A stretch of DNA of 28,919 nucleotides from UBA7328 sp002471345 (lineage in GTDB: Bacteria > Bacteroidota > Bacteroidia > Chitinophagales > Saprospiraceae), in contig CAXGOB010000061.1 in the NCBI GenBank assembly GCA_964011275.1, positions 1-28,919 on the forward strand. Direction: 5' to 3'. The notes below the pieces were generated by a model. It saw only the letters and a program-made list of their open reading frames with translations. It was not told the DNA's origin and made no database searches. Below, in pieces: positions 7,535 to 15,782 of the stretch (position 1 is the first letter of the stretch; each line of letters starts with the position of its first letter). The translations under genes were made by a program, and so were the position numbers.

Positions 7535-8458
7535 ATGAATTTTACTATCCAAAAGGATCAAATAGTTGCGGCTGTTCTTTTTCTTATTTGTTATCTATTG
7601 TGGGTATACCTTCTTGTTGGTGTAAAATTGGATCATTTAATTTTTGTTGGTATTATCACAGGGGGCAGCCTTTTAAGCAGATCCCTATTCAAATTCTTTT
7701 TAGGATTTTCAGCTTTTATATTTTTCTGGATTATCTATGATGGATTGCAAGTTTATCCCAATTATGATGTAAATCCTGTGAGTATACAAGAGCTTTTCGA
7801 TCTTGAAAAGAGATTTTTTGGTTTTGAATATAATGGGGAACAAATAATACCCAATGAATTTTTCCTTCAAAATCAAGTACCAGTATTGTCTTTCTTTCTA
7901 GGACTGGCCTACTTGATGTGGATGCCAGCACCATTTATTTTTTCTGGATATTTGTTTGCTACCAATAGAGCCTTACTGTTGAGATACAGTTACTGTTTTT
8001 TGTTTGTTAATTTAATTGGGTTTGTTGGATATTATTTATACCCTGCAGCTCCACCATGGTACTTTTTCGAATATGGTACAGCTTTACATACAGAGATCAA
8101 TGGAAATGCTGGCTTACTTATTAACTTTGACAAGGTTGTAGGCTTCCCCATATTTGATTCTATATACAATAGGGGAACCAATGTATTTGCAGCCATACCA
8201 TCTCTTCATTGTGCTTTTACAGTAGTCAACCTTTATTACGGCATTAAATCAAAGAAAAAGTTCTTCATTTGGACCTTTGTTTTTCTTGCTCTGGGTACTT
8301 ATATAGCTGCAGTCTACTCACAGCATCATTATGTTATCGACGTGATCTTAGGTTTAGCGACTGCAGCAACAGCATTATTCCTTTACGAAAAACTTAACTT
8401 TAGACGGTTTTTCAATCCTATTACGGACTGGATTATGTTAAAAATATCAACTAAATAG
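7535..8458 (+). CDS. Aur1/PAP2-like inositolphosphotransferase (likely inositol phosphorylceramide synthase)
   Basis: This is a polytopic membrane protein (307 residues, about seven helices) of the PAP2 superfamily, in the branch resembling yeast Aur1. Catalytic blocks are visible: YPAAPPW at 169-175, IPSLHCAF with His225, and SQHHYVIDV with His265 and Asp269. Aur1-type enzymes move phosphoinositol from phosphatidylinositol to ceramide, making inositol phosphorylceramide and releasing diacylglycerol. Its position between the phosphatidylinositol-phosphate synthase and myo-inositol-phosphate synthase genes supports that role. The N-terminal Arg-rich PAP2 block (KxxxxxxRP) is not obvious, as is usual for Aur1-like proteins. 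The ATG at 7535 is the first start and is followed by the first helix. The function is inferred from family and context. A plain lipid phosphatase is the alternative. Confidence 0.82.
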   Translation: MNFTIQKDQIVAAVLFLICYLLWVYLLVGVKLDHLIFVGIITGGSLLSRSLFKFFLGFSAFIFFWIIYDGLQVYPNYDVNPVSIQELFDLEKRFFGFEYNGEQIIPNEFFLQNQVPVLSFFLGLAYLMWMPAPFIFSGYLFATNRALLLRYSYCFLFVNLIGFVGYYLYPAAPPWYFFEYGTALHTEINGNAGLLINFDKVVGFPIFDSIYNRGTNVFAAIPSLHCAFTVVNLYYGIKSKKKFFIWTFVFLALGTYIAAVYSQHHYVIDVILGLATAATALFLYEKLNFRRFFNPITDWIMLKISTK

Positions 8459-8486
8459 ACTATATATTCAACATTTTTCTCTCCTG

Positions 8487-8516
8487 CTATAAAATTGATC
8501 AAAGTATATTTTATAG
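8487..8516. repeat. 9-bp inverted repeat upstream of ino1
   Basis: CTATAAAAT (8487-8495) and ATTTTATAG (8508-8516) are perfect inverted copies separated by 12 bases. No T-run follows on either side, so an operator or mRNA hairpin is as likely as a terminator for the upstream gene. Confidence 0.4.
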
Positions 8517-8541
8517 AGCTAATAATTCCAATTTAAAAGTT

Positions 8542-8549
8542 TACTTTTG
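8542..8549 (+). promoter_or_regulatory. Possible -7 element (TACTTTTG) of ino1
   Basis: TACTTTTG fits TAnnTTTG and lies about 55 bases before the ino1 ATG, inside the longest gap of the cluster (145 bases). It suggests that ino1 and the genes after it can be transcribed separately from the two upstream genes. No good -33 element was found. Confidence 0.4.
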
Positions 8550-8603
8550 CCAACCTTTTTTAAGTAGAATCGCATTTTGCAAAAGAAAAGAAACTAAACA
8601 GTC

Positions 8604-9917
8604 ATGACTAAAACGAATATCGCCCCAGCTTCAGGTAAATTAGGAATATTAACTCCAGGAATGGGTGCTGTGGCCACAACCTTTATTGCAGGAGTATATG
8701 CAGTGAACAAAGGACTATCCAAACCAATTGGTGCTCTTTCTCAAATGGGGAGAATTAGAATAGGTAAAAGAACTGAAATATCTAAGCCTTTAATTAAAGA
8801 TGTTGTCCCTCTTCAGGATTTGAACGATGTGGTCTTCGGTGGTTGGGATGTATTTGACGACAATGTATATGAGGCAGCTGTTCATGCAGGAGTTCTAGAC
8901 GTCAATACTTTAGAAGCTTTAAAGCCAGAACTTTCAGCTATTAAGCCTATGAAAGCTGTTTTTGACAAAAACTATGTCAAAAGACTTAATGGTACTCATA
9001 TCAAAGAAGGAACTAACAAAATGGAGTTAGCCAAAGCTGTGATGACTGATATAGAGAATTTCAAAAAAGAAAATGGATGTGATCGAATAGTAATGGTTTG
9101 GTGCGGTTCGACCGAAATATATATAGAAGAATCTGATGTTCATCAGACTATAGAAAGCCTAGAGGAAGGTCTTAGAAATAACCATGAGGGTATTTCTCCA
9201 TCAATGATATATGCATACGCTGCTGTAAAAATGGGGATTCCATATGCTAATGGTGCTCCGAATTTAAGTTGTGATGTTCCAGCTATGGTAGAGCTAGCTA
9301 AGCAAACAGGAGCTCCAATAGCTGGAAAAGATTTTAAGACAGGCCAGACTTTGATGAAAACAATTATTGGCCCTGGTCTTAAGGCAAGAGCCATTGGTGT
9401 TGAAGGATGGTTTTCAACTAATATTCTTGGAAATAGGGATGGTGAAGTATTAGATGATCCAGACAATTTTAAAACAAAGGAAGTTTCAAAATTAGGCGTA
9501 TTGGAGCAGATATTTGAACCACATCTACACCCTGAATTATATAAAGACTTTTATCATAAGGTAAGAATCAACTATTACCCTCCAAGAGGTGATAACAAAG
9601 AAGGATGGGATAATATCGATATCAGAGGATGGCTGAATTATCCAATGCAGATTAAAATAGATTTCCTATGTAGAGACTCTATTCTTGCAGCTCCTTTGGT
9701 TTTAGATTTAGCCTTGTTTTTAGATCTGGCTAAAAGATGTGAGATGAAAGGAATCCAAGAATGGTTATCTTTCTACCTCAAATCTCCACAAGCTAAAAAA
9801 GATCTTTATCCACAGCATGATATTTTCAAACAATTAGCAAAGCTTGAAAACACGCTTCGCCATATGGCCGGTGAGGAATTAATTACTCATCTAGGTCTGG
9901 ACTACTACGAAGAGTAG
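8604..9917 (+). CDS. ino1: Myo-inositol-1-phosphate synthase
   Basis: This cytoplasmic NAD-dependent enzyme (437 residues) cyclises glucose 6-phosphate to 1D-myo-inositol 3-phosphate. The Rossmann nucleotide-binding segment is at about residues 12-32 (GKLGILTPGMGAVATT). Typical family blocks follow: MVWCGSTE near 154-161, a GNRDGEVLDD block near 276-285, a YYPPRGDNKEGWDNIDI stretch near 325-342 and an FLCRDSILAAPLVLDLA segment near 353-370. The length is right for the bacterial and archaeal form. The gene starts after a 145-base gap with a possible own promoter and is followed 12 bases later by a PgpA-like phosphatase gene. It supplies the head group for the surrounding lipid enzymes. This is one of the safest calls in the window. 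Confidence 0.95.
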   Translation: MTKTNIAPASGKLGILTPGMGAVATTFIAGVYAVNKGLSKPIGALSQMGRIRIGKRTEISKPLIKDVVPLQDLNDVVFGGWDVFDDNVYEAAVHAGVLDVNTLEALKPELSAIKPMKAVFDKNYVKRLNGTHIKEGTNKMELAKAVMTDIENFKKENGCDRIVMVWCGSTEIYIEESDVHQTIESLEEGLRNNHEGISPSMIYAYAAVKMGIPYANGAPNLSCDVPAMVELAKQTGAPIAGKDFKTGQTLMKTIIGPGLKARAIGVEGWFSTNILGNRDGEVLDDPDNFKTKEVSKLGVLEQIFEPHLHPELYKDFYHKVRINYYPPRGDNKEGWDNIDIRGWLNYPMQIKIDFLCRDSILAAPLVLDLALFLDLAKRCEMKGIQEWLSFYLKSPQAKKDLYPQHDIFKQLAKLENTLRHMAGEELITHLGLDYYEE

Positions 9918-9929
9918 TCAGTCTATTCA

Positions 9930-10394
9930 ATGACTCGTTTAGCGACAATTATTGCTTCTTTTTTTGGAGCTGGTTATTCTCCTTTAGCACCAGGAACAGT
10001 TGGTTCTATTGCAGCTGTATTAATTATCTACGGAATGTCTCATTTTGTCGATAATCTACTCTGTACATTAGCAATTTTAGCAATTTTGTCCTATTTATTT
10101 GGAGTATGGAGTATTGGCAATTTACCAAGTTATTGGAATCATGATGACGGTAAAGTTGTAATAGATGAAGCACATGGAATTTTTGTTTCAATGCTTTTCG
10201 TTCCATACACAGAGATAAATTTAATAATAGGCTTAGTCTTATTTAGATTCTTTGATATTTTGAAACCTTTAGGAATAAGAAATATCGATAATCTAAAAAA
10301 TGATCACAGTGTAATGCTTGATGATACAGCTGCAGGAATTTGCACAAATATTGTTTTACAAGTTTTAATTATATGCAGAATACTGCCGTTATAA
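9930..10394 (+). CDS. pgpA: PgpA-family phosphatase, likely phosphatidylinositol-phosphate phosphatase
   Basis: This small membrane phosphatase (154 residues) of the PgpA family has three or four helices. Family blocks are present: APGTVGS at 20-26, DDGKVVIDEAHG at 72-83 with Asp79 and Glu80, FRFFDILKP at 105-113, and VMLDDTAAG at 128-136 with Asp131 and Asp132. In E. coli PgpA removes phosphate from phosphatidylglycerophosphate. In Bacteroidota inositol-lipid clusters the homologue is proposed to make phosphatidylinositol from phosphatidylinositol phosphate. The position 12 bases after ino1 favours the inositol role here, though it could serve both lipids. Its 3' end overlaps the next gene by 22 bases, which suggests translational coupling. 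Confidence 0.85.
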   Translation: MTRLATIIASFFGAGYSPLAPGTVGSIAAVLIIYGMSHFVDNLLCTLAILAILSYLFGVWSIGNLPSYWNHDDGKVVIDEAHGIFVSMLFVPYTEINLIIGLVLFRFFDILKPLGIRNIDNLKNDHSVMLDDTAAGICTNIVLQVLIICRILPL

Positions 10395-10807
10395 ACAAAA
10401 AAATTGTGTCAGAAGTACCTTTGGTAAAATCAGGATTTAGATGGGGCTTTGCCGCAATGGCTGCTACCACACTAGATTTTACTGTGTTGACTACACTTAC
10501 AGAGGTATTTAACGTGTATTATGTTATTTCCACAGCCTTAGGTGCACTCTGTGGAGGCACTCTTTCATTTCTTTTGGGTAGAAACTGGGCGTTCTTTAAT
10601 AAAGCCAATAATATTTTTGGACAGGCCGGTAGATATCTTATTGCTAATATCAGTAGCATAGCCTTAAATACATCAGGTGTCTACTTATTGACTGAGGTAG
10701 TTAGCGATAATCATTATCTTGTGTCCAAAGTGATTGTTGCATCTTGCATTGGATTACTATTTAATTTTCCTATGCAACGGTATTTTGTATTCAGAAAAAG
10801 AGAGTGA
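10373..10807 (+). CDS. GtrA-family membrane protein
   Basis: This small polytopic protein has four predicted helices, typical of GtrA-like proteins, which are linked to moving lipid-linked sugars across the membrane or to cell-surface polysaccharide synthesis. The first helix starts near the SGFRWGFAAMAATTLDFTV segment, and FLLGRNWAF followed later by FNFPMQRYFVF near the C-terminus matches the family. I choose the ATG at 10373 (144 residues, 22-base overlap with pgpA). A TTG at 10340 would add 11 residues. The stop overlaps the GTG of the kinase gene by four bases (GTGA). Its placement inside the inositol-lipid operon suggests that it flips or helps glycosylate an inositol lipid, which is inference. 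Confidence 0.83.
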   Translation: MQNTAVINKKIVSEVPLVKSGFRWGFAAMAATTLDFTVLTTLTEVFNVYYVISTALGALCGGTLSFLLGRNWAFFNKANNIFGQAGRYLIANISSIALNTSGVYLLTEVVSDNHYLVSKVIVASCIGLLFNFPMQRYFVFRKRE

Positions 10808-11712
10808 GTCATACCAATAAAATATTATTTATCGTCAATCCTTTCGCAGGAATTTCTAAAAAGAGAAATTTCCCTGAAATGGTTGAAAATCGTTTGGGCA
10901 ATTCGAATGTGTACTATAAAATTGCCTATACAGAATATGCTGGCCATGCCATTGAATTAGCTTCTAAAGGCGTGAAAGAAGGGGCGGATATTATTGCGGC
11001 AGTTGGTGGTGATGGAACCGTTAATGAGGTTGCAGGAGCTCTAGTAGGTAGTGAAACTGCATTAGCAATTATTCCTGGAGGATCTGGAAACGGATTAAGC
11101 ATGCATTTAGGCATAGGCAGAAATGCAGCAAAAGCATTGTCTCTTTTGAAAAGTCCTGATTTTGAAGTGATAGATACATGTAAGATAAATGATGAGTTTT
11201 TCATTAATATGGCTGGGACTGGCATGGATGCAAAAGTAGCGCATCGAACATCTCAAAATAAGCATCGTGGGTTTATCAATTATTTTTTGGATACTATGAA
11301 AATATCTCTTTTCTATAAAAATGAGAGGTATAAAGTGGAGGTAGATGATGATGTCAGGGAAGGAAAATTTCTTTCAGTTAATATCGCCAATGGTTCTATG
11401 TTTGGGTATAACTTTGTAGTAGCACCACAAGCAAGTATTAATGACGGCAATATGCAACTGGTCATGATGCATCATGCTCCGAAATGGATGTATTTTCTAC
11501 ACAGCTGGAGATTTTTCACTAAAACAATTGACCGTGCCCCATTTGCTGAAATTGTTTCAGCGAAAAATGTAAGAATCAGATCTGAAACGCCCTTAGTTTA
11601 TCATAAAGATGGAGATGGGTTTAGTATGGATACCAAGGAATTAAAGGCTGAAGTATTGCCTAATTCATTAAAAGTAGCTGTACCAAAACCTTCGGCACAA
11701 AGGATTCGTTAG
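10804..11712 (+). CDS. Diacylglycerol/sphingoid-base kinase family protein (YegS/DagK-like)
   Basis: This is a lipid kinase of 302 residues from the diacylglycerol kinase catalytic family. The N-terminal FIVNPFAG block (8-15), the nucleotide-binding AVGGDGTVNEV (66-76, Asp70) and PGGSGNGL (91-98) are intact. The C-terminal beta-sandwich half carries the usual NGSMFGYNFVVAPQA and KDGD segments. It phosphorylates a lipid hydroxyl such as diacylglycerol or a sphingoid base. The start is GTG at 10804, overlapping the GtrA stop by four bases, so the two are almost certainly co-translated. In this operon an attractive role is re-phosphorylating the diacylglycerol released by the Aur1-like enzyme, returning it to CDP-diacylglycerol synthesis. 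Sphingoid-base or ceramide phosphorylation is the alternative. Sequence alone does not separate them. Confidence 0.87.
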   Translation: MSHTNKILFIVNPFAGISKKRNFPEMVENRLGNSNVYYKIAYTEYAGHAIELASKGVKEGADIIAAVGGDGTVNEVAGALVGSETALAIIPGGSGNGLSMHLGIGRNAAKALSLLKSPDFEVIDTCKINDEFFINMAGTGMDAKVAHRTSQNKHRGFINYFLDTMKISLFYKNERYKVEVDDDVREGKFLSVNIANGSMFGYNFVVAPQASINDGNMQLVMMHHAPKWMYFLHSWRFFTKTIDRAPFAEIVSAKNVRIRSETPLVYHKDGDGFSMDTKELKAEVLPNSLKVAVPKPSAQRIR

Positions 11713-11741
11713 TTCTTTTTAAGTAGAATATAAATTAAGAT

Positions 11742-13190
11742 ATGAAGTATTCTTTTTTCGGGATTCTATTGTTTACTTTTTCCTTCCTTTCAGGGCAAAG
11801 AGTAGTTAGCGCAACCGCACTTCAAACCCAGACAGCTTCTTCCTTGAATGTTTTGTTACTCCTTTCGGGCACATCAGTAAGAGTGGACTATGACGTTGAA
11901 TTAGTACGTCTAGAATATGAAACTATAGGGTCTGATGGACTTCCGGATGTCGCTTCTGGCTTAATGCTTTACCCTCTAGGTTTGAGTAATGAGTTGCCTT
12001 TGCATGCTCACTTTCATGGCACAACTACCAGAGATGCAGTTCCATCAACTCTTGACGGTGGGTATGAATTAGGGCTAGTCTATGCTGGGAAAGGACATTT
12101 TGTAATTATGCCTGACTATATAGGCATGGGTGTATCTAGAGGATTTCATCCGTATGTCCACAGAGAGACTCAAGCAACAGCTGGTTTGGACATGGCATTT
12201 GCAGCTCAGGAATATGTAGATTCTCGGGAGGATATAGCTTTGTCCCAAATATTGACTATAGCAGGATATTCTCAAGGCGGTCATGCAGCGATGTCATTTC
12301 AACAACTCATAGAAAATCAGTATGCGGATCAGTTTGATTTAATTGCTTCCACTCCAATGAGTGGCCCTTATGATCTTTCAGGACAATTTAAAGATTTCAT
12401 TTTTAGCAATAATGAATATTTTTATCCAGGATACATTTTGTATCAACTCATCGGTTACAATACAGTTTACGGTTCGCTATATGAAAATTTAGGCGATATA
12501 CTGAAAGAACCATATCTTGAACCAGCAGAATCATTTGCTTCAACAGGTACAAATTTAGGGTCACTTCAAAATGAATTGATTGATCTTTTAGTTGAAAATG
12601 AAGGGCAAAGTATTCCAATCAAAATGTTCAAGGATGAATACATTGTTGGTTTTATGGAAGATAATGACCATCCTTTGAATGTTGCGCTAGGAGATAATGA
12701 CACCTACAATTTTACAGCACAAGCTCCGACGAGAATTATTTATTGTACCGCAGATGATCAGGTTCCTTTTAAGAATTCACTAACAGCAGATTCAGTTCTT
12801 AATGATAACGGAGCAATAAATACATCATCAATTGACATTAGTCCAACTTCTGATCATGGTGGGTGTGTTTTTCCGGCAGTAGAGGAATCTTTGAGGTTTA
12901 TTGGAGAGTTTTTGAAAAGCACTTCGACCTATGACTACATTTTAGATGAAGAATTGGTGAATGTATACCCCAATCCATCTGTAGATGTACTTAATGTGGA
13001 AATGATCGATAATTTTGGAGACTATATTCAAATGAACATTTTTGATACTCAAGCTCGCCTTGTAAAATCATCAGAAATACGAAATAGAAATAAAGGACAA
13101 TTGAATATTTCAAATCTAGTTCCTGGAACATATGTTGTTGAAATATCCAATGGAATAGGTTCAGCTTTTCGAAAAATAATCAAACAATAG
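11742..13190 (+). CDS. Secreted lipase-like alpha/beta hydrolase with T9SS sorting domain
   Basis: This is a secreted alpha/beta hydrolase (482 residues). The signal peptide covers about residues 1-18 (ending LSGQ). The catalytic domain at about 45-395 has an oxyanion-type HAHFHGTTTR segment, the nucleophile elbow GYSQGG with Ser177, Asp338 or Asp339 in TADDQVPF, and His372 in SDHGG. The cap region and IAGYSQGGHAA context resemble secretory (LIP-type) lipases and related esterases. Residues 405-482 are a T9SS C-terminal sorting domain, starting VNVYPNPS and ending with GTYVVEIS and FRKIIKQ, so the protein is probably exported through the outer membrane and anchored at the surface. It begins 29 bases after the lipid kinase, on the same strand. 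The substrate is probably an acyl ester, with chain length unknown. Confidence 0.87.
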   Translation: MKYSFFGILLFTFSFLSGQRVVSATALQTQTASSLNVLLLLSGTSVRVDYDVELVRLEYETIGSDGLPDVASGLMLYPLGLSNELPLHAHFHGTTTRDAVPSTLDGGYELGLVYAGKGHFVIMPDYIGMGVSRGFHPYVHRETQATAGLDMAFAAQEYVDSREDIALSQILTIAGYSQGGHAAMSFQQLIENQYADQFDLIASTPMSGPYDLSGQFKDFIFSNNEYFYPGYILYQLIGYNTVYGSLYENLGDILKEPYLEPAESFASTGTNLGSLQNELIDLLVENEGQSIPIKMFKDEYIVGFMEDNDHPLNVALGDNDTYNFTAQAPTRIIYCTADDQVPFKNSLTADSVLNDNGAINTSSIDISPTSDHGGCVFPAVEESLRFIGEFLKSTSTYDYILDEELVNVYPNPSVDVLNVEMIDNFGDYIQMNIFDTQARLVKSSEIRNRNKGQLNISNLVPGTYVVEISNGIGSAFRKIIKQ

Positions 13191-13250
13191 TTATTTTAAT
13201 TTTGATTTTCGTTTGTCATGACATTATGATTTAAATTTATAATAGAAGAA

Positions 13251-14132
13251 ATGGTTTTATTGGATGGAAAGGCTCTTGCAGAGGAGATAAAAGCAGAAAT
13301 AAAGGCTGAAGTTGAAGATTTTGTTCTATCAGGAAAAAGAGCACCTCATTTAGTCGCTGTTTTGATAGGCGAAGATCCTGCAAGTAAATCTTATGTAGGA
13401 AATAAAGTTAAATCATGCGAACAAGTTGGGTTCAGATCAACTCTAATAGAAAGAAGTAGTGAAACGTCAGAAGAAGAACTATTAGAAATTATTGAACGCC
13501 TTAATAAGGCTGAAGATGTTGACGGATTTATCGTTCAGCTTCCGTTACCTGATCATATTGATGAAGAAAAGATTAATCTTTCGATTAATTATGCAAAGGA
13601 TGTTGATGGTTTTCATCCAGTTAATTTTGGTAGAATGACCCTCGGATTGCCTGCTTTTCTTCCTGCAACACCACAAGGTATATTGTTCTTTTTAGATAGA
13701 TACAATATAGAAACCTCGGGAAAAAAGTGTGTTGTAGTAGGAAGGAGTAATATTGTTGGATTACCAGCTTCTATTCTTTTGAGTCAAAAGAGAAGTGTTG
13801 GAAATTGTACTGTTACCATGGTACATAGTAGAACTCAAAATTTAGAAGATGAAATCAAGTCTGCTGATATACTAGTAGCAGCTATAGGCAAGCCATATTT
13901 TATTACGGCAGATATGATTAAAGAAGGTGCTGTTGTAATTGATGTTGGGACTAATAGAATAGAAGATTCGTCTAGAAAGAGGGGATGGCGTCTTGTAGGA
14001 GATGTTGACTTTCCTAACGCAAAAGAAAAATGTTCTTACATTACACCTGTTCCAGGGGGTGTAGGTCCGATGACAGTCACCTCTTTACTTATAAACACAT
14101 TAAAATCTGCCAAAAAAGAGATTTACACTTAG
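13251..14132 (+). CDS. folD: Bifunctional methylenetetrahydrofolate dehydrogenase/cyclohydrolase
   Basis: FolD interconverts 5,10-methylene-, methenyl- and 10-formyl-tetrahydrofolate in one-carbon metabolism. The 293-residue protein has the full family layout: a catalytic YVGNKVK segment with Lys52 (equivalent to the E. coli active-site Lys), the VQLPLP block near 95-100, the DVDGFHP block near 118-124, a GRSNIVG dinucleotide-binding loop near 164-170, and the C-terminal PVPGGVGPMT signature near 262-271. It starts 60 bases after the lipase stop and is followed after one base by a DinB-like gene, suggesting joint transcription with the next two genes. The ATG at 13251 is a natural family start. 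Confidence 0.96.
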   Translation: MVLLDGKALAEEIKAEIKAEVEDFVLSGKRAPHLVAVLIGEDPASKSYVGNKVKSCEQVGFRSTLIERSSETSEEELLEIIERLNKAEDVDGFIVQLPLPDHIDEEKINLSINYAKDVDGFHPVNFGRMTLGLPAFLPATPQGILFFLDRYNIETSGKKCVVVGRSNIVGLPASILLSQKRSVGNCTVTMVHSRTQNLEDEIKSADILVAAIGKPYFITADMIKEGAVVIDVGTNRIEDSSRKRGWRLVGDVDFPNAKEKCSYITPVPGGVGPMTVTSLLINTLKSAKKEIYT

Positions 14133-14133
14133 T

Positions 14134-14640
14134 ATGACTATCTCAAAAGCCACCGCCAATATTCTAGATCAGCTTATAGATGTAATTCAACAACTAAGTG
14201 TGGATGAATATATCAGACCTTTGAATATTTACAATGGGTCGACTATTGGCAAACATTTTAGACATATACATGACTTTTATGCCTGCCTAATAAATGGTAA
14301 TAGAGAAAAGTGTGTAGACTATTGTAAAAGAGAAAGAGCAGAAAATTTAGAACTAACACCCAGCAGTATAATTGAATCTTTCAATGATTTGAAGAAAAAA
14401 GTTCGTGAACTAGATCCATCAGAAACTGTAGAAGTGTATGGTGATTTTGAATTTGAGAATGGGCATCGTCCAGTTTCTCAATCAAGTTTTGGAAGAGAAA
14501 TGCTTTACGCATATGATCATGCTGTACATCATTTAGCGATTATTAAATTGGGAATTAGGGCTGAATTTCCAGATGTAATTATTGAGAACGACATAGGTGT
14601 TGCAGCTTCTACTCTAAGACATCAACTTATACATGAATAG
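14134..14640 (+). CDS. DinB-like four-helix protein
   Basis: This is a 168-residue protein of the DinB/YfiT-like four-helix group. Histidines are placed as in metal-binding members of that group: GKHFRHIHDF at about 44-53 and YDHAVHHLAI near 128-137. The family includes putative thiol-dependent transferases and damage-induced proteins, but the reaction of this subgroup is not known. There is no signal peptide. It lies one base after folD and five bases before prmA, so the three genes are very likely one transcript. The linkage to folD and prmA looks like simple operon packing, with no obvious shared pathway. Confidence 0.75.
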   Translation: MTISKATANILDQLIDVIQQLSVDEYIRPLNIYNGSTIGKHFRHIHDFYACLINGNREKCVDYCKRERAENLELTPSSIIESFNDLKKKVRELDPSETVEVYGDFEFENGHRPVSQSSFGREMLYAYDHAVHHLAIIKLGIRAEFPDVIIENDIGVAASTLRHQLIHE

Positions 14641-14645
14641 TTAGT

Positions 14646-15473
14646 GTGATAGAAAAACCTTACTTTTTAATAGACATTTTCGACAGCCATCAAGATCAAA
14701 CAGATGTACTGTCTGTGTTCCTTTCAGATATTGAAGATTTTATAGGATTCACAGAATATACAAACCAAATTTCATTGTGTTTTGAAAAGGAAAGCTCATC
14801 AACTAACGCCTTAGGAATAATAAAAACTTTATACCCAAAATTACAAACAGCTTCTAAAACCCAAAAGACTGAGAATTGGAATAAAGTGTGGGAGGAAAAT
14901 TTCAAGCCTGTAATAATTAATGACTTTGCTGCTATAGTAGCTCCTCACCATCAGTTTGTCTCCACTGTTAAACATTGCATAGTTATTAACCCAGAAATGT
15001 CTTTTGGAACTGGACATCATGAGACTACGTCTATGATGATTTCTTATTTAAGTGAATGCAATTTAAACCACAAATCTATTTTGGATTTTGGATGTGGCAC
15101 TGGAATTCTGGCACTCTTAGCAGAAAAGGAGGACGCATCCATAATTGATGCTATAGATTATGATCAGCTATGCGTCGACTCTACAATAGCCAATATCACA
15201 AGAAATAATTGTTCAAAGTTAAATGTAAAACTTGGTGATGCTCAGTCGATAGATAGACAATATGATATAATCCTAGCCAATGTAAATAGAGCAGCACTAT
15301 TACTATCATGTGATAAATTGAGCTCTTCAGTTCTATCAAAAGGGGAGTTAATTCTTTCAGGAATCTTAGAAGCAGATTTAGACGTAATAAATGAAGCCTT
15401 TAATGCTCATTTATCATATTTGGATCACAAACAGCAAGGAGAATGGCTTGCCGTAAGATATTCTAGAAAGTAA
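14646..15473 (+). CDS. prmA: Ribosomal protein L11 methyltransferase
   Basis: PrmA is an S-adenosylmethionine-dependent enzyme that methylates lysines and the N-terminus of ribosomal protein L11. The 275-residue protein has an N-terminal recognition domain (1-90, with a WEENFKPV block), the PrmA hallmark SFGTGHHETTSMM at 119-131, SAM motif I DFGCGTG at 147-153, a following acidic DYD (motif II), and an ILANVNRAALL motif IV-like block near 214-224. The start is GTG at 14646, because the next in-frame Met is far inside the domain. It ends the folD/DinB/prmA run, and 51 bases separate it from the symporter genes. Confidence 0.92.
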   Translation: MIEKPYFLIDIFDSHQDQTDVLSVFLSDIEDFIGFTEYTNQISLCFEKESSSTNALGIIKTLYPKLQTASKTQKTENWNKVWEENFKPVIINDFAAIVAPHHQFVSTVKHCIVINPEMSFGTGHHETTSMMISYLSECNLNHKSILDFGCGTGILALLAEKEDASIIDAIDYDQLCVDSTIANITRNNCSKLNVKLGDAQSIDRQYDIILANVNRAALLLSCDKLSSSVLSKGELILSGILEADLDVINEAFNAHLSYLDHKQQGEWLAVRYSRK

Positions 15474-15524
15474 TATAATATAACTGTAGTCTTCCTTACC
15501 TTAACCTCCACAAATCATATTTGA

Positions 15525-15782
15525 ATGTCTCAACTTAATCGACAGAAATATTGGCGAAGAAACCTCACATATGTTGGGATTTTATTAGCTATTTGGTTTT
15601 TGGTCTCCTTCGTTTGTGGAATTCTGTTCGCAGAACCACTTAATCAATTCGAAATATTGAATATCCCCTTAGGATTTTGGTTTGCTCAACAAGGATCGAT
15701 TTATGTATTTGTGATTTTGATTTTCACCTATATGATCTTAATGAATCGATTAGATAAAGAATTTGACGTAAACGAGGAATGA
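15525..15782 (+). CDS. Sodium:solute symporter small subunit (DUF4212)
   Basis: This 85-residue membrane protein has two helices (about 15-35 and 52-75) and the typical N-terminal YWRRNLTYVGILLAIWF segment of the DUF4212 family. These proteins are encoded directly before a large sodium:solute symporter subunit and are thought to form a two-subunit carrier with it. The stop overlaps the start of the large-subunit gene by four bases (ATGA), so translational coupling is likely. Confidence 0.92.
   Translation: MSQLNRQKYWRRNLTYVGILLAIWFLVSFVCGILFAEPLNQFEILNIPLGFWFAQQGSIYVFVILIFTYMILMNRLDKEFDVNEE

Noticed and set aside
8557..11729. Shared 14-mer TTTTTAAGTAGAAT before ino1 (8557-8570) and before the lipase gene (11716-11729)
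   Set aside because: One or a few such AT-rich matches are expected by chance in 29 kb, and the distances to the start codons differ (34 versus 13 bases).
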